Shown in pieces: positions 1 through 7,166 of a DNA stretch of 64,000 nt (positions are counted from its first letter, which is position 1; the number at the start of each line of letters is the position of its first letter). The notes below the pieces were generated by a model. The model searched no databases, had not been told where the DNA came from, and saw only the letters and a list, made by a program, of their open reading frames with translations. This DNA comes from Chitinophaga niabensis (GTDB lineage: Bacteria > Bacteroidota > Bacteroidia > Chitinophagales > Chitinophagaceae), in NCBI GenBank assembly GCA_017849435.1, contig JAFIGY010000018.1, positions 62,001 through 126,000 of the forward strand. Direction: 5' to 3'. The translations under genes and the position numbers were made by a program.

Positions 1-101
1 CCTAATGAAGCGAACCATTTATCGAGCCGCTCCAATTCCTCATCAGTGCATTTTCCTGCCTGATACTTTTCAAGGAGCTCATATAAAACGTGTACATCCA
101 T
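1..101 (-). CDS. FecR-like anti-sigma factor, N-terminus only (partial)
   Basis: The reverse strand opens with an ATG at 101 and stays open to the window edge, giving 33 residues beginning MDVHVLYELLEKYQAGKC and including TDEELERLDKWF. This short acidic/leucine-rich helix pair (LLEKY-x-AGKC-x-x-EE) is the typical start of Bacteroidota FecR family anti-sigma factors, which hold an ECF sigma factor inactive at the inner membrane. The sigma factor that starts near 297 is divergent rather than upstream on the same strand, so the two need not be partners. Most of the gene lies outside the window. Confidence 0.6.
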   Translation of the reverse strand, partial: MDVHVLYELLEKYQAGKCTDEELERLDKWFASL

Positions 102-230
102 ATGCTTAACTGATTATAAAAACACCAATCCGAAAGGTTACCGTTACCCTAAAAAAATATTTTTTTCAGGATTTCTTTGTTTTTTCTTCTAATTGATTGA
201 TATACATAACTTTATATGAATTTTTATTTT

Positions 231-252
231 TTTGCTGAATCGATTCAGCAAA
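231..252. promoter_or_regulatory. Perfect 22-bp palindrome upstream of the ECF sigma gene
   Basis: TTTGCTGAATC (231-241) is followed immediately by its exact reverse complement GATTCAGCAAA (242-252). It sits in a very A+T-rich divergent intergenic region (102-296) about 45 bp upstream of the sigma reading frame. There is no U-tract on either side and almost no loop, so it looks like a dimeric protein-binding site rather than a terminator. The binding protein is unknown. Confidence 0.55.
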
Positions 253-296
253 TAGGGAAAAAATCAAATTGTTATTATTAAATTTGGAACAAACTT

Positions 297-899
297 ATTG
301 TCATCGAACAATATATCGATCATACTGATACTACTCTTCTCACGTTATGGCGAAATGGTGACGAAAAAGCGTTCAACACGATCTATGAGCGTCATTTTAT
401 TCGTTTGCTGAACATTGCCTATAAGAAAACCGGTAATGCCGAGGCTGCGGAAGAACTGGTACAGGATGTGTTTGTTTCCTTCTACAAACAATTATCTTCT
501 TTACGGGAAGATACCATTATAGAGAATTATCTGTTCATCTCATTAAAGAACCGCATTTTCAATTATCACCGTCAATTGATCGCGCAGCTCAGGAAAGATC
601 ATGCGCTAATGAAAGATACGCCGTTCCAGACAAAGGAAATGAACCGGCAGATGACGGAGTTCAAGGAATTACAAACAAGGCTGACCGAGCGCATCCGGGA
701 GTTGCCGCCGCAATGCCGGGCGGTATTCCTTTTGAGCCGGGAAGATCAGCTTTCCAATAAAGAAGTGGCCGAGCGATTGAATATTTCGGTGAATACTGTG
801 GAACAACATATGCGGAAGGCCCTGCGCATCCTCAGGGCCGGTCTGGGCAATGATATGGCATTATGTATTGCCTGCTGTCTCCTTTTTCATCTCTACTGA
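297..899 (+). CDS. ECF RNA polymerase sigma-70 factor
   Basis: An extracytoplasmic-function sigma factor of about 200 residues. Region 2 is seen as AFNTIYERH and EELVQDVFVSFYKQ. Region 4 is seen as LPPQCRAVFLLSREDQLSNKEVAERL followed by the helix-turn-helix ISVNTVEQHMRKALRIL. The tail CIACCLLFHLY is hydrophobic, as in many Bacteroidota ECF factors. The start is a problem. The frame is open from 282, but the only ATG/GTG/TTG is a TTG at 405, which would remove half of region 2. An ATT at 297 (then VIEQYIDHTD) about 9 bp after GGA is the most sensible start, and ATC at 303 is another option. The function is firm; the exact start is not. Confidence 0.85.
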   Translation: MVIEQYIDHTDTTLLTLWRNGDEKAFNTIYERHFIRLLNIAYKKTGNAEAAEELVQDVFVSFYKQLSSLREDTIIENYLFISLKNRIFNYHRQLIAQLRKDHALMKDTPFQTKEMNRQMTEFKELQTRLTERIRELPPQCRAVFLLSREDQLSNKEVAERLNISVNTVEQHMRKALRILRAGLGNDMALCIACCLLFHLY

Positions 900-931
900 A
901 CCCACAATCCCCACTATTTTCTTAAAAGCCC

Positions 932-939
932 TATTTTTG
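932..939 (+). promoter_or_regulatory. Bacteroidota -7 box (TATTTTTG) for the EamA gene
   Basis: TATTTTTG matches the Bacteroidota sigma-A -7 consensus TAnnTTTG and lies 33 bp before the ATG at 972. No clear TTTG -33 element is present at the usual spacing, so the assignment rests on the -7 box only. Confidence 0.4.
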
Positions 940-971
940 CTGCTTATGCGCTCAATATAAACTGCAATATC

Positions 972-1385
972 ATGTGGTGGATCTATGCACTGTTATCCGC
1001 ATTCTTCGCGGCATTGACGGCCATCTTCGCGAAGATTGGCATCAAAGGAGTGAACTCTGACCTGGCCACTGCCATCCGTACGGTGGTGATACTTTTCCTC
1101 GCCTGGGGGATTGCTTATTTCCGGGGCGCTACTACGCAGATCCATCAGCTCAGCAGGCAGAACCTCATTTTCCTTATCCTCTCCGGTATCGCCACCGGCC
1201 TTTCCTGGATCTTTTATTTCCGGGCGCTGCAAATCGGAAAAGTGGCGCAGGTGGCGTCTGTAGACAAACTCAGTGTGGCGCTGGCCATTATTTTCGCCAC
1301 GATCTTCCTCGGTGAGATCCCCACTGTAAAAATGGCCATTGGTGCGTTGTGCATCATTGCAGGCACACTAATCCTGGTGTTGTAA
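972..1385 (+). CDS. Single-domain EamA/DMT-family membrane transporter
   Basis: A 137-residue, very hydrophobic protein with about five membrane segments: 3-22, 33-50, 64-83, 101-114 and 120-137. It ends in a short IIAGTLILVL segment. RALQIGKVAQVASVDKLSV just before the fourth segment is a strong EamA (DUF6) signature. The family includes drug/metabolite exporters. Usual members have two EamA repeats, and this one has a single repeat, so it probably works as a dimer. The substrate cannot be read from sequence. It is a monocistron with its own promoter and converges with the rhamnosidase gene, whose stop is 8 bp away. Confidence 0.85.
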   Translation: MWWIYALLSAFFAALTAIFAKIGIKGVNSDLATAIRTVVILFLAWGIAYFRGATTQIHQLSRQNLIFLILSGIATGLSWIFYFRALQIGKVAQVASVDKLSVALAIIFATIFLGEIPTVKMAIGALCIIAGTLILVL

Positions 1386-1393
1386 ACGATCTG

Positions 1394-4006
1394 CTAAAAA
1401 GTTATGTCAACATGATGCGCACCTGTGGCTAATATGCAGGGCATGGATGCCGGCCTGCCGTCAACGGATATACGTTTTATCTTCCGCTCGTCCAGCCGCA
1501 GGGAAGCGGTGGTATTGGGCGGAATCGTTATATCGTACTGTATTTTATCACCCGTTCTTTTCCAGGAAGAGATGATCCTGCCGTCAGGACTTTCATGCAT
1601 GGCTTCAAAGCTCTCCAGTCCTTCTGCGAAATGCGGTTCCAGGCGGATATGCCGGAACCCCGGCGCCGATTCATCCGGCCTGATGCCGCCCAATCCTTTG
1701 TACAGCCAGGCACCGATCTCTCCAAACATAATGTGGTTCCGTGAGATATCGGATTTCGCGTCAATAGGCCAGTTCTCATAAAGCGTAGTAGCGCCATTCA
1801 CGATCCACCAGCCCCAGGAAGGCAGCGTTTGCTGCGATGCTATTTTATAAGCCACATCTGCGTAGCCGTTTTCGCTCAGGGCGTTGAGAATGCATTTGGT
1901 GCCGAGGAGACCTACATCCAGATGGTAATTATCAGTCGCCACACGTTTTGCCAGGTTGGCCGCTACCGTGGCACGTTGCTCATCCGGCGCCAGTCCCCAG
2001 AACAAAGGCACACTCAGTTCCGTTTGCACACCGCTGCCGTAAATGCCGTTATGGAGATATTTAGCGTTGAATGCGGTTTTGATCTTTGCAGCGAGGGCGG
2101 TGTATTGCTGTTGATCGGACGATTTACTGAATATCTTCGCGGCTTTGGCAAGGATGACCGCATCTGCATAATAATAAGCGGTAGAGGTCAGCTCCACCGG
2201 GGTTTTGGATTTCACCGGCACCCAGTCGCCCAGCCCCCAGGTGGTAAGGCCGGAGGGACTCATTTCCGTGATATGATCCACATACCGTTTGATGTTATCA
2301 TAGCACCGGGACAGCAGGCTGGTATCCCCGTAGAAGAGATAGATATTCCAGGGAATGATCGCAATGGTGCTGGTCCAATCCGGACCATTCCCCCATTCAT
2401 ATCCCCATCCGCCGGTTGGAATGATGGCAGGCAGTACACCATTCGGTTGTTGTTCATCCCGGTGATCGGCCAGCCATTTTTCATATATGGTGATGGCATC
2501 GAAATTATACAGGCCTGTTTCTACTGCAATATGCGCATCGCCCGTCCATCCATTCTTTTCCCGTTGCGGGCAATCGGTCGGATACCCGAAAAGGTTGGAC
2601 AGGTAGGAACTGTTGATGGCTTCCCAAAGCTTATTGATCAGCGGGTCCGAAGAACGGATATAGCCGGTCTGCGGTACATTACTGTGCATGAAATAGCCTT
2701 TCAAACTTTCCCGGTTTAAATGCAGGGGCCTGTTAGAGCTCACTTCCACATATTGAAAACCTTTGTAGTTAAAACGGGGCATAAAATGCTCCTCTCCTTT
2801 TCCGCTGAGCACGAAAATATCTGTCTGGAACGGGTCCTGATCATCTGTAGGGCGATAATGCACGTCGATATTCGATTGATCGGCCCTTCCATTGGCATAC
2901 AATTGTTCCGCATGCTTCAAACGCAGTATGGTGCCGGGTCCTCCGGTCACGTTTATCTCACTCACACCGGCGATATTTCGTCCGAGATCGAATACGTACA
3001 GCGTGTCATGGATCCTGTTCATTTTAGTGGCGGATATCTCTGTTACATTTTCAACAGGATGTAATGCCTGCGCCACAATATGATGAGAAGGCGCTGCGCG
3101 AAGGATCACACTTTTCCATTTGTTGTCGTCAAACCCTGTGGTGTTCCAGCCGGTTTGCTCCAACCGCGCGTCATAATGTTCACCGGTGTAGATGCTATTG
3201 AAGATCACCGGACCAGTGGCTGTTTTCCAATCCTTCCCGGAGGTAATGGTTTCAACGGAACCATCTTCATAAGTGATACGAAGATCGAGGCAAAAAGCCG
3301 GTCTTCCCCGCCAGGGCGCTTTATCGAAGTTCCAGACGGCGGTGGACTGATGATTGTACCATCCGTTGCCCAGCAATACCCCGATCGCATTCTGCCCGGT
3401 TTGCAGCATGGCTGTTACATCATGTGTGACATACAGCGTGCGCCGGTCGAACCGCGTATACATGGGATCCAGACGGTGCGTTCCGATCCGTTGGCCATTG
3501 ATGTACAATTCGTACAAACCAGCCACGGCGATATAGGCTCTTGCAGTCCGCACTTTTTTCCCGGTCCGGAACACTTTGCGGAACTGCGGAGCAGGCTTGA
3601 AAGCGATGTTGTTCCCATCGCTGATCCAGGCGCCGCGCCAGTTCCGCTGGTCCATCATACCGGTTTCAAAAAATGCCGGGGCAGACACCTGTTTTCTTCC
3701 GGAGAGATCCCAGGTGGTCACTTTCCAGTAGTACCGGGTGAATGGCTGCAGGGGCTTTGCCGCGTAAACAGCGAAGTTGGAGGCGGTATTCACTTTTGGA
3801 GCGGCCCAGCTTTCTGCGAAGGCAGCATCCGTTGAAAACTGTAATTGGTAAGCCGACTGCATCCTGCCGTCAAAATGCCAGCGCAGACGGGGGTGTGCAG
3901 CATCTATCCCGACAGGATTCACGAGGTACTCGCATTGCAGCGCCGATTGCCCCTCAGCAGTGATGCAAAGGGTAAGATGTAAAAGGATAACGGAAAGCCG
4001 TTTCAT
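1394..4006 (-). CDS. Alpha-L-rhamnosidase, GH78 family, exported
   Basis: An 870-residue enzyme with a signal peptide (MKRLSVILLHLTLCITAEGQS). An N-terminal Fn3-like beta domain (about 25-118) is followed by the rhamnosidase N-domain (VAGLYELYINGQRIG, about 155-175), the concanavalin-like domain and an (alpha/alpha)6 catalytic barrel. GYPTDCPQREKNGWTGDAH (residues 474-492) is the family hallmark and carries the catalytic general acid region. A second conserved block, MFGEIGAWLYKGLGGI, near 785-800 supplies the partner acidic residue. It removes terminal alpha-L-rhamnose from pectin side chains, glycosides or similar glycans in the periplasm or at the cell surface. Its start is 3 bp after the stop of the FAD oxidoreductase, so the two are one operon. 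Confidence 0.93.
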   Translation of the reverse strand: MKRLSVILLHLTLCITAEGQSALQCEYLVNPVGIDAAHPRLRWHFDGRMQSAYQLQFSTDAAFAESWAAPKVNTASNFAVYAAKPLQPFTRYYWKVTTWDLSGRKQVSAPAFFETGMMDQRNWRGAWISDGNNIAFKPAPQFRKVFRTGKKVRTARAYIAVAGLYELYINGQRIGTHRLDPMYTRFDRRTLYVTHDVTAMLQTGQNAIGVLLGNGWYNHQSTAVWNFDKAPWRGRPAFCLDLRITYEDGSVETITSGKDWKTATGPVIFNSIYTGEHYDARLEQTGWNTTGFDDNKWKSVILRAAPSHHIVAQALHPVENVTEISATKMNRIHDTLYVFDLGRNIAGVSEINVTGGPGTILRLKHAEQLYANGRADQSNIDVHYRPTDDQDPFQTDIFVLSGKGEEHFMPRFNYKGFQYVEVSSNRPLHLNRESLKGYFMHSNVPQTGYIRSSDPLINKLWEAINSSYLSNLFGYPTDCPQREKNGWTGDAHIAVETGLYNFDAITIYEKWLADHRDEQQPNGVLPAIIPTGGWGYEWGNGPDWTSTIAIIPWNIYLFYGDTSLLSRCYDNIKRYVDHITEMSPSGLTTWGLGDWVPVKSKTPVELTSTAYYYADAVILAKAAKIFSKSSDQQQYTALAAKIKTAFNAKYLHNGIYGSGVQTELSVPLFWGLAPDEQRATVAANLAKRVATDNYHLDVGLLGTKCILNALSENGYADVAYKIASQQTLPSWGWWIVNGATTLYENWPIDAKSDISRNHIMFGEIGAWLYKGLGGIRPDESAPGFRHIRLEPHFAEGLESFEAMHESPDGRIISSWKRTGDKIQYDITIPPNTTASLRLDERKIKRISVDGRPASMPCILATGAHHVDITF

Positions 4007-4009
4007 ATT

Positions 4010-5635
4010 TTATTCCAGTCGTTGTTTGTCTTTCAATAATTGTGTACGCAGCTGCTCATAATCCAGGTCCTGCACCGCCACCTCACCCCGAAGCGCCAAC
4101 ACAGCCGCCGTAGCGGCACTCTGCCCAAGGATCATGAATACCGGTTCCATGCGGATGGAGCCGAAAGCGATGTGGGAGCTGGAAGGGCATACCGGGACGA
4201 GGAGGTTCGCGCAGGTTCCTTTCTTCGGCACGATAGACCCATAAGCAATGCGGTAAGGGTTTTTAGCGTGCACACCAATATCTCCTTCATTCTGCACCGT
4301 TCCGTCCGGTTGAATATACCGCTGGGCGTTGTGGGCGTCCAGGGTATAGGAGCCCATACCGATGGACTGTGGCACTGTCCGTTTCCCGAGGGTTTCGTGT
4401 TCCGTCATCACATACATGCCGGTCATCCGCCGCGCTTCGCGTACATAGAGCTGGTGCGGCCATCCACCATTATCCCTGAACTCGTCCTTTGGCAATCCCC
4501 ATTCTTTCATTTGCTCCCGTACATCCTGCGGAACGCGTGGATCGTTGGCGATGAAATACATCAGCCCTTTCTGATACCGCTCATGCGCCTGGATGATCTC
4601 CTTTCTTCGCACATAAGAAGCTTCGGGATAATCATAGTTCATCCCGATGTAATCGGTGCTGAAAGGCCCGTGGTTATTGGTGTCCGTCTTACGGTTGGGA
4701 ATGGGATCGAACTTATTGAAGGTTTCGCGCCAGCCGGTATTGAACACCCGTAACAGCAATTCATATTGCGCGGCATCATATCCCTTCGGTTTAGGAAAAG
4801 GAATACGGTTCTGCGGCAGATTGGTGAGGCACATCCGGAAACAATAGGCCTGTATCCGTTTGTCGCCTTCCCCCCGCTTCCCGGGATCTGCAGCGGAGAT
4901 CAGCGGAAGCAGCCCGCTCCCGGCATCACCCGGAATGCGGTAGGCGCTGATGGGTTTCTTGAAATAATGGTCATGATGCAGGATGCCTACCTGTATACCG
5001 TTCCACTCTTCTCCATATACGCTGTTCGCTTCTCTGCCCACATGATAAGGCACTCCCGCGGCAGCCATCAGGTCGCCTTCATAGGTTGCATCAATGAACA
5101 TCTTCCCGTTAAATCTCTTTCCGCTTAAAGTAGTAATGGATGCGATACGATCGTCGGTTTTACGTACGCCCTTCTCGCGGTTCAGCCATTCATTCCGGTA
5201 CACTTTGATGTTGTTTTCCCGAACAAAGTCCTCAAATATCTGCTCCGCCACATGTGGTTCAAATATCCACATCGTACGTTCCGCGCCGTCCATCGCCGGT
5301 GTGCCCTGCCCCTTGTTGCCGTAATCTTCTTTCGCCTGCCAGGGCCAGGCATTTGCCTGTTGATAATGCAGGTAAACACGATGATAGAAATCGCGGGAAA
5401 GCCCTCCGATCACGGACTTATTCCCGGTATCGGTAAATCCCAGCCCTTCGGAAGACAGGCCGCCGAGATGTACATCCGGGGAAACAACAATAACGGTGGC
5501 GCCCATACGATGCGCCTGAACCGCTGCGATCACGGCCGCAGAGGTGCCGCCATATATGATGACGTCAGCCGTTTCGGGTTGCTGCGCAAAGGCGCGGGTC
5601 GAAAAAACAAGAAGTAGGGAAAGCCATTTTTTCAT
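4010..5635 (-). CDS. Exported FAD-dependent oxidoreductase (PF12831-like)
   Basis: A 541-residue protein. The signal peptide begins MKKWLSLLLVFSTRAFAQQ. It is followed by the dinucleotide-binding segment DVIIYGGTSAAVIAAVQAHRMG, an FAD-binding Rossmann start in which GGTSAAV replaces the classic GxGxxG, and by GGLSSEGLGFTD. GSIRMEPVFMILGQSAATAA near the C-terminus is the usual family end. Such proteins are common in polysaccharide-utilisation clusters next to rhamnosidases and related enzymes, but their reaction is not established. The frame is open up to 5701, but a terminator for the upstream gene lies at 5662-5692, and the signal peptide argues for the ATG at 5635. Confidence 0.85.
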   Translation of the reverse strand: MKKWLSLLLVFSTRAFAQQPETADVIIYGGTSAAVIAAVQAHRMGATVIVVSPDVHLGGLSSEGLGFTDTGNKSVIGGLSRDFYHRVYLHYQQANAWPWQAKEDYGNKGQGTPAMDGAERTMWIFEPHVAEQIFEDFVRENNIKVYRNEWLNREKGVRKTDDRIASITTLSGKRFNGKMFIDATYEGDLMAAAGVPYHVGREANSVYGEEWNGIQVGILHHDHYFKKPISAYRIPGDAGSGLLPLISAADPGKRGEGDKRIQAYCFRMCLTNLPQNRIPFPKPKGYDAAQYELLLRVFNTGWRETFNKFDPIPNRKTDTNNHGPFSTDYIGMNYDYPEASYVRRKEIIQAHERYQKGLMYFIANDPRVPQDVREQMKEWGLPKDEFRDNGGWPHQLYVREARRMTGMYVMTEHETLGKRTVPQSIGMGSYTLDAHNAQRYIQPDGTVQNEGDIGVHAKNPYRIAYGSIVPKKGTCANLLVPVCPSSSHIAFGSIRMEPVFMILGQSAATAAVLALRGEVAVQDLDYEQLRTQLLKDKQRLE

Positions 5636-5661
5636 AGACGTGAGCATGTGATCGATAAATA

Positions 5662-5692
5662 TAAAAAAAAGCCTCCGGTATTCCGAAGGCTT
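5662..5692 (-). terminator. Rho-independent terminator after the GH29 fucosidase
   Basis: On the reverse strand GCCTTCGG-AATA-CCGGAGGC forms an 8-bp stem with one G.U pair (5671-5690), followed by eight T residues (5663-5670). It lies 8 bp beyond the fucosidase stop and before the oxidoreductase ATG. The fucosidase transcript should end here, or be attenuated before the downstream two-gene operon. Confidence 0.85.
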
Positions 5693-5697
5693 TACGA

Positions 5698-7023
5698 TCA
5701 TGGCCTGATATTGATCCGGACCACCCGGATCCCCTCACCCTCCGGCACCCTCAGTTTCACCCCGTTCCCTGTACCCTCGAACTTTACAGGCAATGCAGTG
5801 TCGAGGATGCTGCAGGATGTTATCTTCTCCACCGGAATGCCCAGCTCTACCTGGTTTTCCGGCTGCGGCCGGAGAATGGTGGCGTAAATAACATCTTTTT
5901 TCTGCGTAAGCACCACGCCCGCAGGCGACGGCATCTTCACAGGACCGGCACCATATACGGCCTCGCTGTTGGCGATGAGCCATCCGCCCATCTGCCGCAG
6001 GCGGCCAATGGCCGCCACAGGAATGATACCATCAGGCCTGGGCCCTATGTTCAAAAGGTAATTACCGCCTTTGGAAATATTGCTCATGAGGAAACCCAGC
6101 ATTTCATTAGCCGGTTTCCACGCATGGTCATTGGCATGCCAGCCCCAGGAATGCACCATGGTAGCGGGCGTTTGCCAGGGCTTTTCGAGAAGCTTGTCCG
6201 GGTACGAATTATCCCCCATCTCGAGGAAATCAATATCATCACCGGGATTGGAATAAAGGATCCGGCCATTGATAAGGCATTGGGGACTCAGCTTCCGGAT
6301 CATCCCGATCAATTCATCCCTTCTCTCCGGCGTGATGTGTATCTTTTCAATGTCGTCTCCCCAGGTATCGAACCAAAACAGGTCCGGATGATATCTTTCA
6401 ATCAGTTCCTTCACCTGCGGCAAACATTTCTTGTGCCAGTACTGATCGAATGCTTCGCTGGTAACTTTGACCTTTGAAAAAGAAGGCCATGCTCCGCCGG
6501 GATATTCCCAATCCTGCCAGTGCGAATAATAAAAACCGAATTTCAACCCGTATTTACGGCAGGCTTTGGCCAGCTCTCCCAACAGATCCCGTTTGCAGGG
6601 TGTGCTGCCGAGATCGTAGGTGGACACTTTACTGTCCCATAAAGCAAACCCATCATGATGTTTGGCCGTGATCACAAAATATTTCATCCCCGCCATCGCA
6701 GCTTCCGATATCCATTTGTCCGCATCGAAATGAACAGGATTGAATTGTTGTACCAGCTTGCGATATTCCGCCGGCGGCACTTCCAGCCGCTGTTGTATCC
6801 ACTCTGCATACCAGCTGTTGCCGTTGGGGAAGGATTTGTCCGGCATCGTATGCCCGTTGTACGTTCCACCGAGGATGCTGTACAATCCCCAATGCACGAA
6901 CATCCCGAAACGGGCTTCCCTGAACCAGTCAGCACGATGCGCGGCAGATGCATCAGATTGCGGAAATGCCTGGCTACAAAGCATTACAGCCATTACAAAC
7001 GTGAAGAGCAGTTTTCTATACAT
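5698..7023 (-). CDS. Alpha-L-fucosidase, GH29 family, exported
   Basis: A 441-residue enzyme with signal peptide MYRKLLFTFVMAVMLCSQAFPQ. The catalytic (beta/alpha)8 barrel shows RFGMFVHWGLYSI (about 38-50), KYFVITAKHHDGFALWDS (114-131) and DLFWFDTWGDD (214-224). Asp219 in WFD is the expected nucleophile. NISKGGNYLLNIGPRPDG is the typical end of the barrel. A small C-terminal beta domain follows. It cleaves alpha-L-fucose from glycans. It is transcribed away from the DUF1680 enzyme, sharing a 143-bp divergent region with a perfect inverted repeat, and is followed by a strong terminator. Confidence 0.93.
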   Translation of the reverse strand: MYRKLLFTFVMAVMLCSQAFPQSDASAAHRADWFREARFGMFVHWGLYSILGGTYNGHTMPDKSFPNGNSWYAEWIQQRLEVPPAEYRKLVQQFNPVHFDADKWISEAAMAGMKYFVITAKHHDGFALWDSKVSTYDLGSTPCKRDLLGELAKACRKYGLKFGFYYSHWQDWEYPGGAWPSFSKVKVTSEAFDQYWHKKCLPQVKELIERYHPDLFWFDTWGDDIEKIHITPERRDELIGMIRKLSPQCLINGRILYSNPGDDIDFLEMGDNSYPDKLLEKPWQTPATMVHSWGWHANDHAWKPANEMLGFLMSNISKGGNYLLNIGPRPDGIIPVAAIGRLRQMGGWLIANSEAVYGAGPVKMPSPAGVVLTQKKDVIYATILRPQPENQVELGIPVEKITSCSILDTALPVKFEGTGNGVKLRVPEGEGIRVVRINIRP

Positions 7024-7080
7024 GGAAAAAGAATTATGCTGTTAAAGATAAAAAGCCCTCTTACTAAACCGGCATAATGT

Positions 7081-7108
7081 TAATTTAACTGTCATATCGG
7101 TTAAATTA
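7081..7108. promoter_or_regulatory. Perfect inverted repeat in the fucosidase/DUF1680 divergent promoter
   Basis: TAATTTAAC (7081-7089) and GTTAAATTA (7100-7108) are exact reverse complements separated by 10 bp, so the arm centres are two helical turns apart. The repeat lies between the divergent starts at 7023 and 7167, a natural place for one operator controlling both glycosidase genes. The regulator is not identified. Confidence 0.5.
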
Positions 7109-7166
7109 CTATAACGCGATGTAAATGGAGGAAGGATGGATGACGATTAATAACTATCATTGTCAT

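Noticed and set aside
5635-5701. Longer start for the FAD oxidoreductase overlapping the fucosidase stop (ATGA)
   Set aside because: A strong terminator lies in that stretch and the signal peptide begins at 5635.
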